DNA of 64,000 nucleotides, taken from Candidatus Aegiribacteria sp. (GTDB lineage: Bacteria > Fermentibacterota > Fermentibacteria > Fermentibacterales > JCC-6). The notes under the pieces were generated by a model that had not been told where the DNA came from, searched no databases, and saw nothing but the letters and a program-made list of their open reading frames with translations. Of this stretch, positions 43,010-51,028 are shown one piece after another (the first letter of the stretch is position 1; each line of letters begins with the position of its first letter). The translations under genes and the position numbers were made by a program. The stretch covers positions 1-64,000 of the forward strand of contig JAUVEU010000004.1 in NCBI GenBank assembly GCA_030594645.1, written 5' to 3'.

Positions 43010-43043
43010 GCAAAGTCACACCCTTTCGTTCAAGATGGCTGCA

Positions 43044-43072
43044 AATATCAGAATAATTATATGATACGTCAA
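43044..43072 (-). promoter_or_regulatory. Probable promoter of the cmk-plsC-rpsA operon
   Basis: On the minus strand TTGACG (43067-43072) and GATATT (43044-43049) are 17 bases apart. Transcription would begin near 43037, about 28 bases before the proposed CTG start of cmk. The 80-base gap after rluB is AT-rich. Confidence 0.55.
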
Positions 43073-43089
43073 GAGTTAATTAAAATCGG

Positions 43090-43815
43090 CTAATCCAGAT
43101 CAACAGCTGCTTTCAGTTTTTTGAGTTCTTCGGCACGAAGTATCCGCCATGAACCCCGTTCCAGTCCATCCAGAATTATGGGACCGTATCGAATTCTCTC
43201 CAGTCTTGAAAGATCAAGCTGGAATTTTTCCGCAAGGCGTCTGACTTCTTTGTTTTTCCCTGTATGCAGTACAATATTGACATTTTTCTTTCCGGATATT
43301 TTCACCGACACCGGGTTCGAAAATTCACCTCGACCCAGGTATGTCCCTTTTCTCAATTTTTTTATGATGTCAGGCTCAGGGGGAACTTTCAGCATCAATC
43401 TGTACTCACGCTCTACTTTCCATGATGGATGAGTAAGTCTGTGGACAAGATCACCATCATTACTCAGAAGCAGCAGACCTCCGGTGTTTATATCCAGTCG
43501 TCCGATGGGAACAGTTCCCTGAGGCAGTCCTTTAATCAGCTGCAGAACAGATCTCTGAGTATCGGGAGATAAAGTAGTCTCATAACCACAAGGTTTATTA
43601 AGAACTGCAGTTACAAATGGAAGAGGTTTTACTCTTCTTCCCTGACATACGACTTTGTCATCAGATGTGACTCTGAATCCCGGGATTTTGACAATCTTGT
43701 CGTTGACGGACACAAAACCATTCTGAATCAGTTCATCACATTTCCGCCGAGCGGCGATACCGGATCGCGCAAGATATCTGTTCAGCCTGAAACTGTTATT
43801 CACCTGCTTCACCAA
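43090..43815 (-). CDS. 23S/16S rRNA pseudouridine synthase, RsuA/RluB family
   Basis: A 241-residue pseudouridine synthase. An N-terminal S4 RNA-binding domain (RLNRYLARSGIAARRKCDELIQNGFVSVN) precedes the catalytic domain, which has LNKPCGYETTL, the catalytic-Asp motif GRLDINTGGLLLLSNDGDL, and the C-terminal LHTGKNKEVRRLAEKF, LSRLERIRYGPI end typical of RsuA/RluB/RluE. RluB is the most frequent form next to scpB, but specificity cannot be settled here. It overlaps scpB by 20 bases. Confidence 0.92.
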   Translation of the reverse strand: MVKQVNNSFRLNRYLARSGIAARRKCDELIQNGFVSVNDKIVKIPGFRVTSDDKVVCQGRRVKPLPFVTAVLNKPCGYETTLSPDTQRSVLQLIKGLPQGTVPIGRLDINTGGLLLLSNDGDLVHRLTHPSWKVEREYRLMLKVPPEPDIIKKLRKGTYLGRGEFSNPVSVKISGKKNVNIVLHTGKNKEVRRLAEKFQLDLSRLERIRYGPIILDGLERGSWRILRAEELKKLKAAVDLD

Positions 43816-44374
43816 ACAAATCCTTTTCCTCCATTTCAGATGAACTCATAGACAGCAACTCAGCAATTTCGGAAGATCTTGGCAGATGATCAAGGTCAGT
43901 CAGGCCGAAATATTCAAGAAATACTCTGGTTGTTGAATACAGAAGCGGTCTTCCCGGAGTCTCCATCCTGCCTGATATCCTGATCATATCTCTTTCCAGG
44001 AGTGTTCTGATGGCACTGTCGCAATTAACTCCTCTTATGGATTCTATCGCCATTCGCGTGCAGGGTTGACTGTATGCGATAACAGCAAGTGTTTCAAGTG
44101 CTGCTCTGGACAGTTTTCCCGGCTTCCGACCTTCGAAGAGCTGCGATACTATTGCGCCAAAGTCCTTATCCGTAGCAAGTCTGTATCCACCCGCAACTTC
44201 GATTATTGTCAATGCGTGCTGCTGATCGATAAATGCTTTGTTGAGCCTATCCAGTGCCTGATGGACTGAATCCTCACCACTTCCGGTAAATTCACACAGC
44301 TGCTCAATACTCAACGGGGTATCTGAAGCAAAGATTAAAGCTTCAACTTCCCTGGCCAGTCTGTCAAGAATCAA
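43796..44374 (-). CDS. scpB: Segregation and condensation protein B
   Basis: A 192-residue ScpB with two winged-helix domains: EVEALIFASDTPLSIEQLCEFTG in the first and the ScpB signature LSRAALETLAVIAYSQPCTRMAIESIRGVNCDSAIRTLLERDMI in the second. It dimerises and caps ScpA-SMC in chromosome condensation. The gene overlaps scpA by 11 bases upstream and the pseudouridine synthase gene downstream, the standard scpA-scpB-rluB order. Confidence 0.95.
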   Translation of the reverse strand: MILDRLAREVEALIFASDTPLSIEQLCEFTGSGEDSVHQALDRLNKAFIDQQHALTIIEVAGGYRLATDKDFGAIVSQLFEGRKPGKLSRAALETLAVIAYSQPCTRMAIESIRGVNCDSAIRTLLERDMIRISGRMETPGRPLLYSTTRVFLEYFGLTDLDHLPRSSEIAELLSMSSSEMEEKDLFGEAGE

Positions 44375-45101
44375 CAGTCCACCTTTCAGTACGTTTAAGT
44401 TCTATTTCCGAGAATGGATATGCCTGATGAAAGGAAACCCACCCTCTTCTTATAAGTTCCAGGATCGCAATAAAATAGGATACGATTTTCGTTCTGGATG
44501 CCTGAAGGCCTACAACTGATCTGAAAGAAATCTGATCACCGGTATGGAATACCTTATCAAGAGTCTGTATACATTCCGAAACTGTCAGCAGTTTACGCCG
44601 TATTCTCTGTGCCGGTAATTCAGTCTCACCCTCTGAAAGGTTATCCATAGCTCTCAGAAGATCCATTAAAGATGTCTGCCCCGGCTCGATAGAGGTGTTA
44701 CTTATTGACCATCTTTCACGCTCTCCGGGGGAAGTGTAAATATCAGTCCAGGTCTCTTCGCTCCTGTGGAGTTCTTTTGCAATCTCACGAAATGTTCTGT
44801 AGAGAATGAGTTGACGCCTGAGTTCTGCACCGGGATCTTCTTCCTCCTCCCCGTCAATTCTGTGAATCGGTAGAAGAGATTTACTTTTCATCCTGGTTAG
44901 AGTAGCAGCCATAACCAGATATTCACTTGCAATGTCGAGATTCAATTCCTTAGCTTCTCTGATATATTCAAGGTACTGATCCGCTACATGAGCCATCGGT
45001 ATATCGTAGATATCTATTTCATCTCTTCGAATAAGATAAAGCAGAAGGTCAAGAGGCCCTTCAAACGATTCGAGCTGTATACGGCAACTGCTGTTCAACA
45101 T
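44364..45101 (-). CDS. scpA: Segregation and condensation protein A
   Basis: A 245-residue kleisin. Its N-terminal signature FEGPLDLLLYLIRRDEIDIYDIPMAHVADQYLEYI and DIASEYLVMAATLTRMKSKSLLP binds the SMC neck; the C-terminal winged helix (VSYFIAILELIRRGWVSFHQAYPFSEIEL) binds the SMC head. The start is ATG 45101, 15 bases past the era-like gene stop. No smc gene is in the window. Confidence 0.94.
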   Translation of the reverse strand: MLNSSCRIQLESFEGPLDLLLYLIRRDEIDIYDIPMAHVADQYLEYIREAKELNLDIASEYLVMAATLTRMKSKSLLPIHRIDGEEEEDPGAELRRQLILYRTFREIAKELHRSEETWTDIYTSPGERERWSISNTSIEPGQTSLMDLLRAMDNLSEGETELPAQRIRRKLLTVSECIQTLDKVFHTGDQISFRSVVGLQASRTKIVSYFIAILELIRRGWVSFHQAYPFSEIELKRTERWTVDS

Positions 45102-45116
45102 AATAGTATTTGCGTG

Positions 45117-45989
45117 CTAGCAGACATATCCGAATTCAACCAGATCGCTATGATTGCCGGGCCAGGATTCTCTGACTTTAACCCATAGATCAAGATACAT
45201 TGGTCTCTCAAGAATCCTTGAAGCGCCCTCTGTCGCTATATCGGCTATGTTCTGAAGCATCGCCCCTTTTCTGCCGATAACCACACCTTTATTCGAATGT
45301 TTTGCAACATGCAGATTAGCTCTGACATATCTTTTCTCATCACGAATAGAAAATTCTTCGATCTGCACTGCTATGGTATTAGCAACATCAGAAGGAAGAA
45401 CACTGAAAAGGCTGATCCTGATCTGCTCGCTTACAAGGAATCTCTCCGAATGAAGAGATGTACACTTTTCAGGAAACAATCTGCCGCGAGCAGGAATGTA
45501 TCCTGCAATAACTTTCCGCAATCTGTATGTGCTTTCCAGGCATGGCGGGCAGACAGGTACAATTTCCTGAAAACTACCGAACATGGCGATCTGATTTATG
45601 AAAGCACTATGCAGAATTTTCGGAAAATAATCAATAAATGTTGGAGCAACGATTAATGGAATAGGGGCTATCTCGTCAATGAACTCTCTTATTCTTGCTG
45701 ATTTCAACTGAGAAGACAGATCTGTTGAATTTATTGTCAGGCAGATAGCATCCATTCCTCTGAAGAATTCTGCATCATCAAATACTTCAATCGGTGGTGT
45801 ATCAATAAAACATATCTGAGTGTCATCATTCATATATATGCTGGAGATCGGAACCCTGGTTGTTCCTTTGTGCCCGTGGGAAGGCGATATATTTCTGTTG
45901 GTAAGAGTGTTCAGGAGAGTCGATTTGCCGGAGTTCGCCAGACCAGCTATCGCGACATATCCTGCCCTGAATTCAGAATCGGATTTCAC
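45117..45989 (-). CDS. era: Era-like GTPase with degenerate NKxD motif
   Basis: A 290-residue protein with the Era architecture: a small GTPase domain and a C-terminal KH domain. G1 is GLANSGKST (normally GxPNxGKS), G2 lies in GTTRVP, and G3 is DTPP (normally DTPG). The position of the base-specifying G4 motif NKxD reads APTFID, so it is not conserved. The KH part is intact (VRANLHVAKHSNKGVVIGRKGAMLQNIADIA, then LDLWVKVRESW). Era binds the 3' end of 16S rRNA in ribosome assembly. Binding to RNA appears kept, while guanine specificity may be changed. The GTG start overlaps the propeller gene stop by 4 bases. Confidence 0.8.
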   Translation of the reverse strand: MKSDSEFRAGYVAIAGLANSGKSTLLNTLTNRNISPSHGHKGTTRVPISSIYMNDDTQICFIDTPPIEVFDDAEFFRGMDAICLTINSTDLSSQLKSARIREFIDEIAPIPLIVAPTFIDYFPKILHSAFINQIAMFGSFQEIVPVCPPCLESTYRLRKVIAGYIPARGRLFPEKCTSLHSERFLVSEQIRISLFSVLPSDVANTIAVQIEEFSIRDEKRYVRANLHVAKHSNKGVVIGRKGAMLQNIADIATEGASRILERPMYLDLWVKVRESWPGNHSDLVEFGYVC

Positions 45990-47347
45990 GGTTCTGTTAC
46001 CTCTGTTTCTGGAATTATCTCCTCAATCTCTTCTTCAATCTCTTCTTCTATCTCGGCACTTCCGGTAATTGCCAGAAAATCCCCTGATGAATTGCCATAA
46101 TACAGAATTGAATTCGCAAGCAGAGGAGCTGTACCGGAATAACCATTCATTTCCAGAGAATCCAGTTTTGTTCCTGTGTTCAGGTCAAGCAAGTGCAAGC
46201 GCTGATCGTCACAGGAAATGTATATACAGTTATTTCCAGCAACTGGTGGCAACTGCAGCCAGTTCTCAAATTCCTGCTCCCATAGCATATTACCGGTTGA
46301 TGAATTCAGTGCAACCAGTCTGCTGTCGTTCGTTCCGATAAGAACGATATTATTGCCTGCAACAACCGGACGTGCTAGAACACATCTCACGGAATTATCC
46401 ACAATATCAGTTTCCCAGATCAAATCTCCCCCTGTTATTGTCAATTTCCTGACATAACCATCAGAGAAGCCTGCATATATGCCCGTGCTGTCAGCAGATG
46501 GGGACGATGCCTGTCTGCCGTATTCTCTAATCCACAATCTATTGCCTTCAGTGTTAAACACTGCGATCTTCCCGCTCTCAGTTGAAAACACCGCAAGGGA
46601 ATCTATAATTGCCGGACCAAGCACTATCCCGCCAATTTCGCTGTCCCAGACAAGTTCCCCGTCATCCGAATGCAAAGCGCATATCTTACCCATCGAGTTT
46701 CCGGATAGTATCAGGGAATCGGCAAGTATGCCAACACTGCAGAAAACATGATAACCCAGCCCTGCTGACCAGCGTTTACTTCCCGATGCCCTGTCCAGGG
46801 CATAGATAATTCCATCCTGACCGCCAAAATACACCGATGTGGAATCAACCGCAGGTTCACCGCAGATTCCGCACGTTGTACTGAATGACCAGAGCGTTGC
46901 TCCATTCAAAGCATTTACTGCTCTTAAAAGCCCATCGTTACAGCCGAAATACAACACGTTTTCGTGAATTGCCGGAGAGGAAAAGAATTCCCTCCCCCCG
47001 TTTGACCGCAACCGCCACAGTGTATCAAACGGCGCAATGATATCCGGCCCCCATGCTGCATTACCATGAGATAATCCTCTTGCCTGCAGCCATAGATCAG
47101 GGAGCTCCATTACATCGTTCACACCAACAGGGGGAACCAAACTGTCAATCTGTGTTGAATCACCTGGAAGAACCTGTAATTCTTCATCGGGTTTTCCGCT
47201 GCCTCCTGAATAGAAAACGGTTGAAAACAGAAAAAGAATGATAAGAGTGAAAATCATAGTGATACCGATAATCATATTCTGTCTGCTGCCGCGATTCTCA
47301 ATAATGTGAGTATCGTTTTCAGTCTGAATATTCAATTTAACTATCAA
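45986..47347 (-). CDS. Membrane-anchored PQQ-type beta-propeller protein
   Basis: A 453-residue protein with a short cytoplasmic N terminus, one membrane helix at residues 25-46 (MIIGITMIFTLIILFLFSTVFY), then a beta-propeller of PQQ/pyrrolo-quinoline-like repeats such as GATLWSFSTTCGICGEPAVDSTSVYFGGQDGIIYALDRASGSKRWS and NMLWEQEFENWLQLPPVAGNNCIYISCDDQRLHLLDL. The fold is shared by BamB and by PQQ dehydrogenases; catalytic residues of the latter are not seen, so a binding or assembly role is more likely. The end is a Glu-rich tail (EEEIEEEIEEIIPE). It lies 10 bases from the L,D-transpeptidase gene, suggesting an envelope function. Confidence 0.78.
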   Translation of the reverse strand: MIVKLNIQTENDTHIIENRGSRQNMIIGITMIFTLIILFLFSTVFYSGGSGKPDEELQVLPGDSTQIDSLVPPVGVNDVMELPDLWLQARGLSHGNAAWGPDIIAPFDTLWRLRSNGGREFFSSPAIHENVLYFGCNDGLLRAVNALNGATLWSFSTTCGICGEPAVDSTSVYFGGQDGIIYALDRASGSKRWSAGLGYHVFCSVGILADSLILSGNSMGKICALHSDDGELVWDSEIGGIVLGPAIIDSLAVFSTESGKIAVFNTEGNRLWIREYGRQASSPSADSTGIYAGFSDGYVRKLTITGGDLIWETDIVDNSVRCVLARPVVAGNNIVLIGTNDSRLVALNSSTGNMLWEQEFENWLQLPPVAGNNCIYISCDDQRLHLLDLNTGTKLDSLEMNGYSGTAPLLANSILYYGNSSGDFLAITGSAEIEEEIEEEIEEIIPETEVTEP

Positions 47348-47357
47348 AACATACCTT

Positions 47358-48164
47358 TCAGTATATAATTACTGGAGCACCTACCGGAAGTGCTCTGTAT
47401 AAAGCCTCAAGATCAGCGTTGCCCATTCTGATGCACCCATGGCTTATATTCCTGCCTCTGCCGACACCATAATGAATCAGAATTCCTCCACCAAGATCGA
47501 TCTTGTACTCTCCCAGCACTCCAGGCACTTTCTGGACCCATATTCTCTCCTCTGATGTAAGAGAATCACGATAATATACTATCTGATCATCCCAGGATAA
47601 TGTATCGGGTATGACGACATACTCATCAGGCAAAGGTGGAGTGAGATTCATTTCCTGCCAGTACCAGTCCGGTCTGTACCAGTATGGATTCTCTCCGATT
47701 TTCACAACATATCTGAGACCTCTAGGTGTGTTGAAATTCCATACTGCTCCAGAATCATTGCTTGTCCAGCCTTTTCCGGTTCCGCAGTAACCGGATCTTA
47801 TCAGAATCTCTTCCCCATTGCCGAAACTCCATCTTAAATGAAATCTGTTCTGTCTGGTATCAATAAGAAGGTAGTGCCCGTAGTAGCTGTTCCTCAGTTC
47901 ATTTTCCCGCAGTCTGGCGTGAAGCGAATCCGCCCTTTGAATGAGTTCATCAAGGGAATGCTCCTTTGCCAGAAGAAAAGAGTTCACATCAGCCAGAGTA
48001 TCACGCTCAGAACTCACTCGCTGGAACTCGTTATCAGTAATATGAAATTCGTACTGGACTGTCTGCAATCTTTTGGAAAGCTGATCTGCGTTGATAAGAC
48101 TGACTGCGAATCCAACTGTCAGCACTCCTGCAAGTGACAATAGTGCCGTTTTAAGTGAATTCAT
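47358..48164 (-). CDS. L,D-transpeptidase (YkuD domain)
   Basis: A 268-residue envelope enzyme with an N-terminal helix (residues 6-24), a coiled-coil region of ~50 residues, and a C-terminal YkuD domain. The active-site signature HGCIRM lies at 242-247, with Cys 244 as nucleophile. Preceding blocks are YLLIDTRQNRFHLRWSFGNGEEILIRSG and TPRGLRYVVKIGENPYW. Such enzymes form 3-3 cross-links in peptidoglycan or attach proteins to it. The M15-type gene starts upstream with an 11-base gap, so the two wall enzymes are co-transcribed. Confidence 0.9.
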   Translation of the reverse strand: MNSLKTALLSLAGVLTVGFAVSLINADQLSKRLQTVQYEFHITDNEFQRVSSERDTLADVNSFLLAKEHSLDELIQRADSLHARLRENELRNSYYGHYLLIDTRQNRFHLRWSFGNGEEILIRSGYCGTGKGWTSNDSGAVWNFNTPRGLRYVVKIGENPYWYRPDWYWQEMNLTPPLPDEYVVIPDTLSWDDQIVYYRDSLTSEERIWVQKVPGVLGEYKIDLGGGILIHYGVGRGRNISHGCIRMGNADLEALYRALPVGAPVIIY

Positions 48165-48174
48165 CCATTCCCTC

Positions 48175-49104
48175 TCAGATTACCGGATCGGAAACAAGAG
48201 TTCTGTTTGTAGGCCAGGAAGCTCTGCTGCCCCGGATATCAATATGAACAAAAGGACCATGAGTAGAAATCCACCTGTATGCCGAAGCTCCACCAGTGAT
48301 AACTTCACCCTCAGCCTCGAGAATTCGGACGATTTCTACAAGATACTCACAGTCGTATACATCAACACGCTTGTTCCGGTCAATGTCATCCATAAGGTTA
48401 TTGGATGGCCAGCTCTCAATCCAGATATCAGCAGCCTGTCCGTAAAGATGAAGACTCTCGGTGGTTTCATTGCCGATCGAAGCATTATATGTCGGAGTTC
48501 TGAATCCGCTGATGTTATGTATGTCTGAAGCCTGCGGATAAACTTCCTTAACCGCAGCAAGCACCGCCTCGAGCTTATCGGCTAATCTAAGATCGAAAGC
48601 CATGTACTGCGGGTAATTACCCTCAACATGACAGAGAAACTGTCCTATTGTGAGATGTGTGGATATTCTGGCACCTGATGTTCCGGGTGTCAGCTCAATG
48701 AAATAGTCGGGTTTGCTTCTGCTGGAATTGCCGTCTCCATAGCTTCCAATAGGATAGGAATTCAGCGTTGTCGTTCTCCATCTGCATGATTCCACCGGAA
48801 CTATGATCGTATACTTCTCAGTAATACTGTCGCAGCTTATATCAATGTAATAAATCCCGTGACTTCTCGGAGCTTCCCAGCCAAACGTATTACCCTCTCC
48901 CCTTGCAGGCTCACCTACAGATGTATACCAGACCGCGCTTTCATATTTTGAAGAAAGCGTAACGGAATCTCCGGGCATGACTACGAAGGCCAGTCTGTTA
49001 TAAGGAAGATGTCTTCCATTTACTGACAGCCCGATTCCAGGGGATAATGGTGATGGATCATCAGATGTGGAAAACATCATCATCCATATTATCAGCCAGT
49101 GCAA
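48175..49104 (-). CDS. M15/DUF882-type zinc peptidase-like protein
   Basis: A 309-residue exported protein. An N-terminal signal-like helix (MHWLIIWMMMFS) precedes an Ig-like domain (residues ~25-105; VMPGDSVTLSS ... EKYTIIVPVE). The C-terminal domain carries metal-site motifs of the D-alanyl-D-alanine carboxypeptidase fold: ISGFRTPTYN, SLHLYGQAADIWI (SxHxxGxAxD) and GPFVHIDIRG (HxD region). It may trim peptide stems of peptidoglycan. It is co-directional with the L,D-transpeptidase. The start is the ATG at 49104. Confidence 0.8.
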   Translation of the reverse strand: MHWLIIWMMMFSTSDDPSPLSPGIGLSVNGRHLPYNRLAFVVMPGDSVTLSSKYESAVWYTSVGEPARGEGNTFGWEAPRSHGIYYIDISCDSITEKYTIIVPVESCRWRTTTLNSYPIGSYGDGNSSRSKPDYFIELTPGTSGARISTHLTIGQFLCHVEGNYPQYMAFDLRLADKLEAVLAAVKEVYPQASDIHNISGFRTPTYNASIGNETTESLHLYGQAADIWIESWPSNNLMDDIDRNKRVDVYDCEYLVEIVRILEAEGEVITGGASAYRWISTHGPFVHIDIRGSRASWPTNRTLVSDPVI

Positions 49105-49148
49105 TTCATTATCCTCCCGGTGTACTCTTCAATCTTTATTTTCATCAT

Positions 49149-49787
49149 TTACTTTTCTTTCCTTAATATACGTCTTCCATCGGCTGCGAGAACTCCCGAG
49201 CAGTACAATCTGACGGCTTCGGAATAAGCAATATGCTCCTGCGTGAGTATTCGAGCGGCAAGACTCTCTTCAGTATCATCATCCTTTACAGGTACAGTTC
49301 TCTGAAGAATCACCGGACCTGTGTCAGTTCCGGCATCAACATAATGAACAGTGCATCCGGATACTTTGACCCCGTAATCCAGAGCCTGTCTCTGGGAATT
49401 CAATCCGGGAAATGAAGGCAGCAGTGAAGGGTGAATGTTCATTATTCTTCCGGCATACGTTTCAAGAACAGGACCTTTCAGAATTCTCATGAGACCGGCA
49501 AGGCATACAAGTCCTATCCCTCTGTCAATCATCAGATCTGCCCATTGCTTCTCTTCATCCAGTCCGAATCTTGTACGGTAATTGCCAGGGTACATATACA
49601 GAGCCTCCACATCAAGTCCCGACGCTCTGTTCAAAACCGGTGCTTCCGGTCTGTCCGAAATAAGAAGTGTCACTCTTCCATTGCCTGTATTGCCTCTGCA
49701 GAGAGCTTCAAAATTAGATCCTCTTCCAGAAGCAAGAACAGCTATTCTCCGGATATCATTCCGATTATCCAATTCGCTCTGAATCAT
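49149..49787 (-). CDS. purN: Phosphoribosylglycinamide formyltransferase
   Basis: A 212-residue PurN, which transfers a formyl group from 10-formyltetrahydrofolate to glycinamide ribonucleotide in purine synthesis. Motifs are IAVLASGRGSNFEAL (phosphate-binding), CLAGLMRIL, the active-site region MNIHPSLLPSFPGLNSQRQALDYGVKVSGCTVHYVD and AGTDTGPVILQRTVPV. The catalytic His is in NIHPSLLP and the catalytic Asp in DTGP. The start shares one base with the upstream stop. Confidence 0.95.
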   Translation of the reverse strand: MIQSELDNRNDIRRIAVLASGRGSNFEALCRGNTGNGRVTLLISDRPEAPVLNRASGLDVEALYMYPGNYRTRFGLDEEKQWADLMIDRGIGLVCLAGLMRILKGPVLETYAGRIMNIHPSLLPSFPGLNSQRQALDYGVKVSGCTVHYVDAGTDTGPVILQRTVPVKDDDTEESLAARILTQEHIAYSEAVRLYCSGVLAADGRRILRKEK

Positions 49788-51028
49788 CAGTCTCCGTCCT
49801 CCTCTTCCACTGCTCTTCGGGGCGGCCTGTCATTGAATATCCAGGTGATTCCAAAAGTATAACTGCGATAATCATCAAGGATATCTTCAACTGCAAAAAT
49901 GAATGCAAAATTCCCCAATGTAAACAACGACTTAATATCCATTGTTCCGCTTGTATGATCATGAGCGTTAAGAAGATCCCATGTCACACCTCCATGAATC
50001 CTTCCGGAAGCTCCCCATCCAACGGACGGCATGACCGTACCAGCAAACCGAAGGGTGTCCTCTTTCAGTGATACTCCACTGTGAAGGTACCCGAATTCTC
50101 TTATTATAAGAGTCTGCAATCCACCTTCAATACAGTCAGAGTCAATGCTCAGATTCAATTCCGCGGGTCCTGCTCCAATAATTCCGATAAATGAAATATC
50201 TGAACCTGGTGGTAGAACGGCTCCCGCCTGAATATCAAGGAAACCATACCTGGCAGTAAGTCCTGCTGTGCCTCCAAGTGAAAATTCATCCTGCGATTCC
50301 GTGATGTCCGTCCTGAGTATCGCTGTCATTCCCTGAAATGGAAATTCCAGCCGCGTATGCCCTTCAACCATCTGCATTTCATTGTCTGAAAGGCTTCCTG
50401 CCGCACCGGTCTGGAACAGAACCTCACCAAACTGAGTGCTGTAGGAACCAAGAAGCTCCCATTGTCTTCCTCCTGTATTCAGGTGAACGAATGAAAATCG
50501 TGTCATGAAATTCGCAGGATTCCAGGAAGACCACAGTGTATAACCATCTTCAGTAGTCTGCCACCCTCTCCCTCCAAGAGCGATATTGCCCCTGCCAATT
50601 ACATATCTCTGGTTCCTCAGAGTATCCTCCCTGGAAAGGGAGAAATCCATAAACAGATCAGCTGGAAGAGGTCTCCTTAGATAAGCAGTGTACCTGTTCT
50701 GAAAAGAAGTGTTTTCCAGAAGACCAATACCGCTGGCATACGAACTGTCGGGAACCTCGCAGGATTCGAAATCGATTTCCCATTTTCCATTACCCCACAA
50801 TCCTGCTTCCAGAGGGCTTCGCATTTTTACTGATGAAAATGAGCCCCATCCGGGAAGGGGTTCATGACCCCATATCAATACCGGAACGCCGTCCCGCGTC
50901 AAACGCGAATGCCACCCTAGCAGTTCTGAGCATGTCCATGAATAGATGGATGAAGTCTCCAGGATATCCGCGGGAGCTGGCCACATAACAGGCAGAGCAA
51001 TCATTGAGGCAAGGATAATCGCGCTCAT
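49787..51028 (-). CDS. Predicted outer-membrane beta-barrel protein
   Basis: A 413-residue protein with a short signal peptide (IILASMIALPVMWPAPA). The mature sequence alternates short amphipathic strands and turns, rich in aromatic girdle residues (RYVIGRGNIALGGRGWQ; FSFVHLNTGGRQWELLGSYS; GSLSDNEMQMVEGHTRLEFPF; SYTFGITWIFNDRPP), which suggests a barrel of about 16 or more strands. A charged tail (RRAVEEEDGD) ends it. No family is recognised. It lies between pgi and purN with one-base overlaps on both sides and is most likely co-expressed with these housekeeping genes. Confidence 0.65.
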   Translation of the reverse strand: MSAIILASMIALPVMWPAPADILETSSIYSWTCSELLGWHSRLTRDGVPVLIWGHEPLPGWGSFSSVKMRSPLEAGLWGNGKWEIDFESCEVPDSSYASGIGLLENTSFQNRYTAYLRRPLPADLFMDFSLSREDTLRNQRYVIGRGNIALGGRGWQTTEDGYTLWSSWNPANFMTRFSFVHLNTGGRQWELLGSYSTQFGEVLFQTGAAGSLSDNEMQMVEGHTRLEFPFQGMTAILRTDITESQDEFSLGGTAGLTARYGFLDIQAGAVLPPGSDISFIGIIGAGPAELNLSIDSDCIEGGLQTLIIREFGYLHSGVSLKEDTLRFAGTVMPSVGWGASGRIHGGVTWDLLNAHDHTSGTMDIKSLFTLGNFAFIFAVEDILDDYRSYTFGITWIFNDRPPRRAVEEEDGD

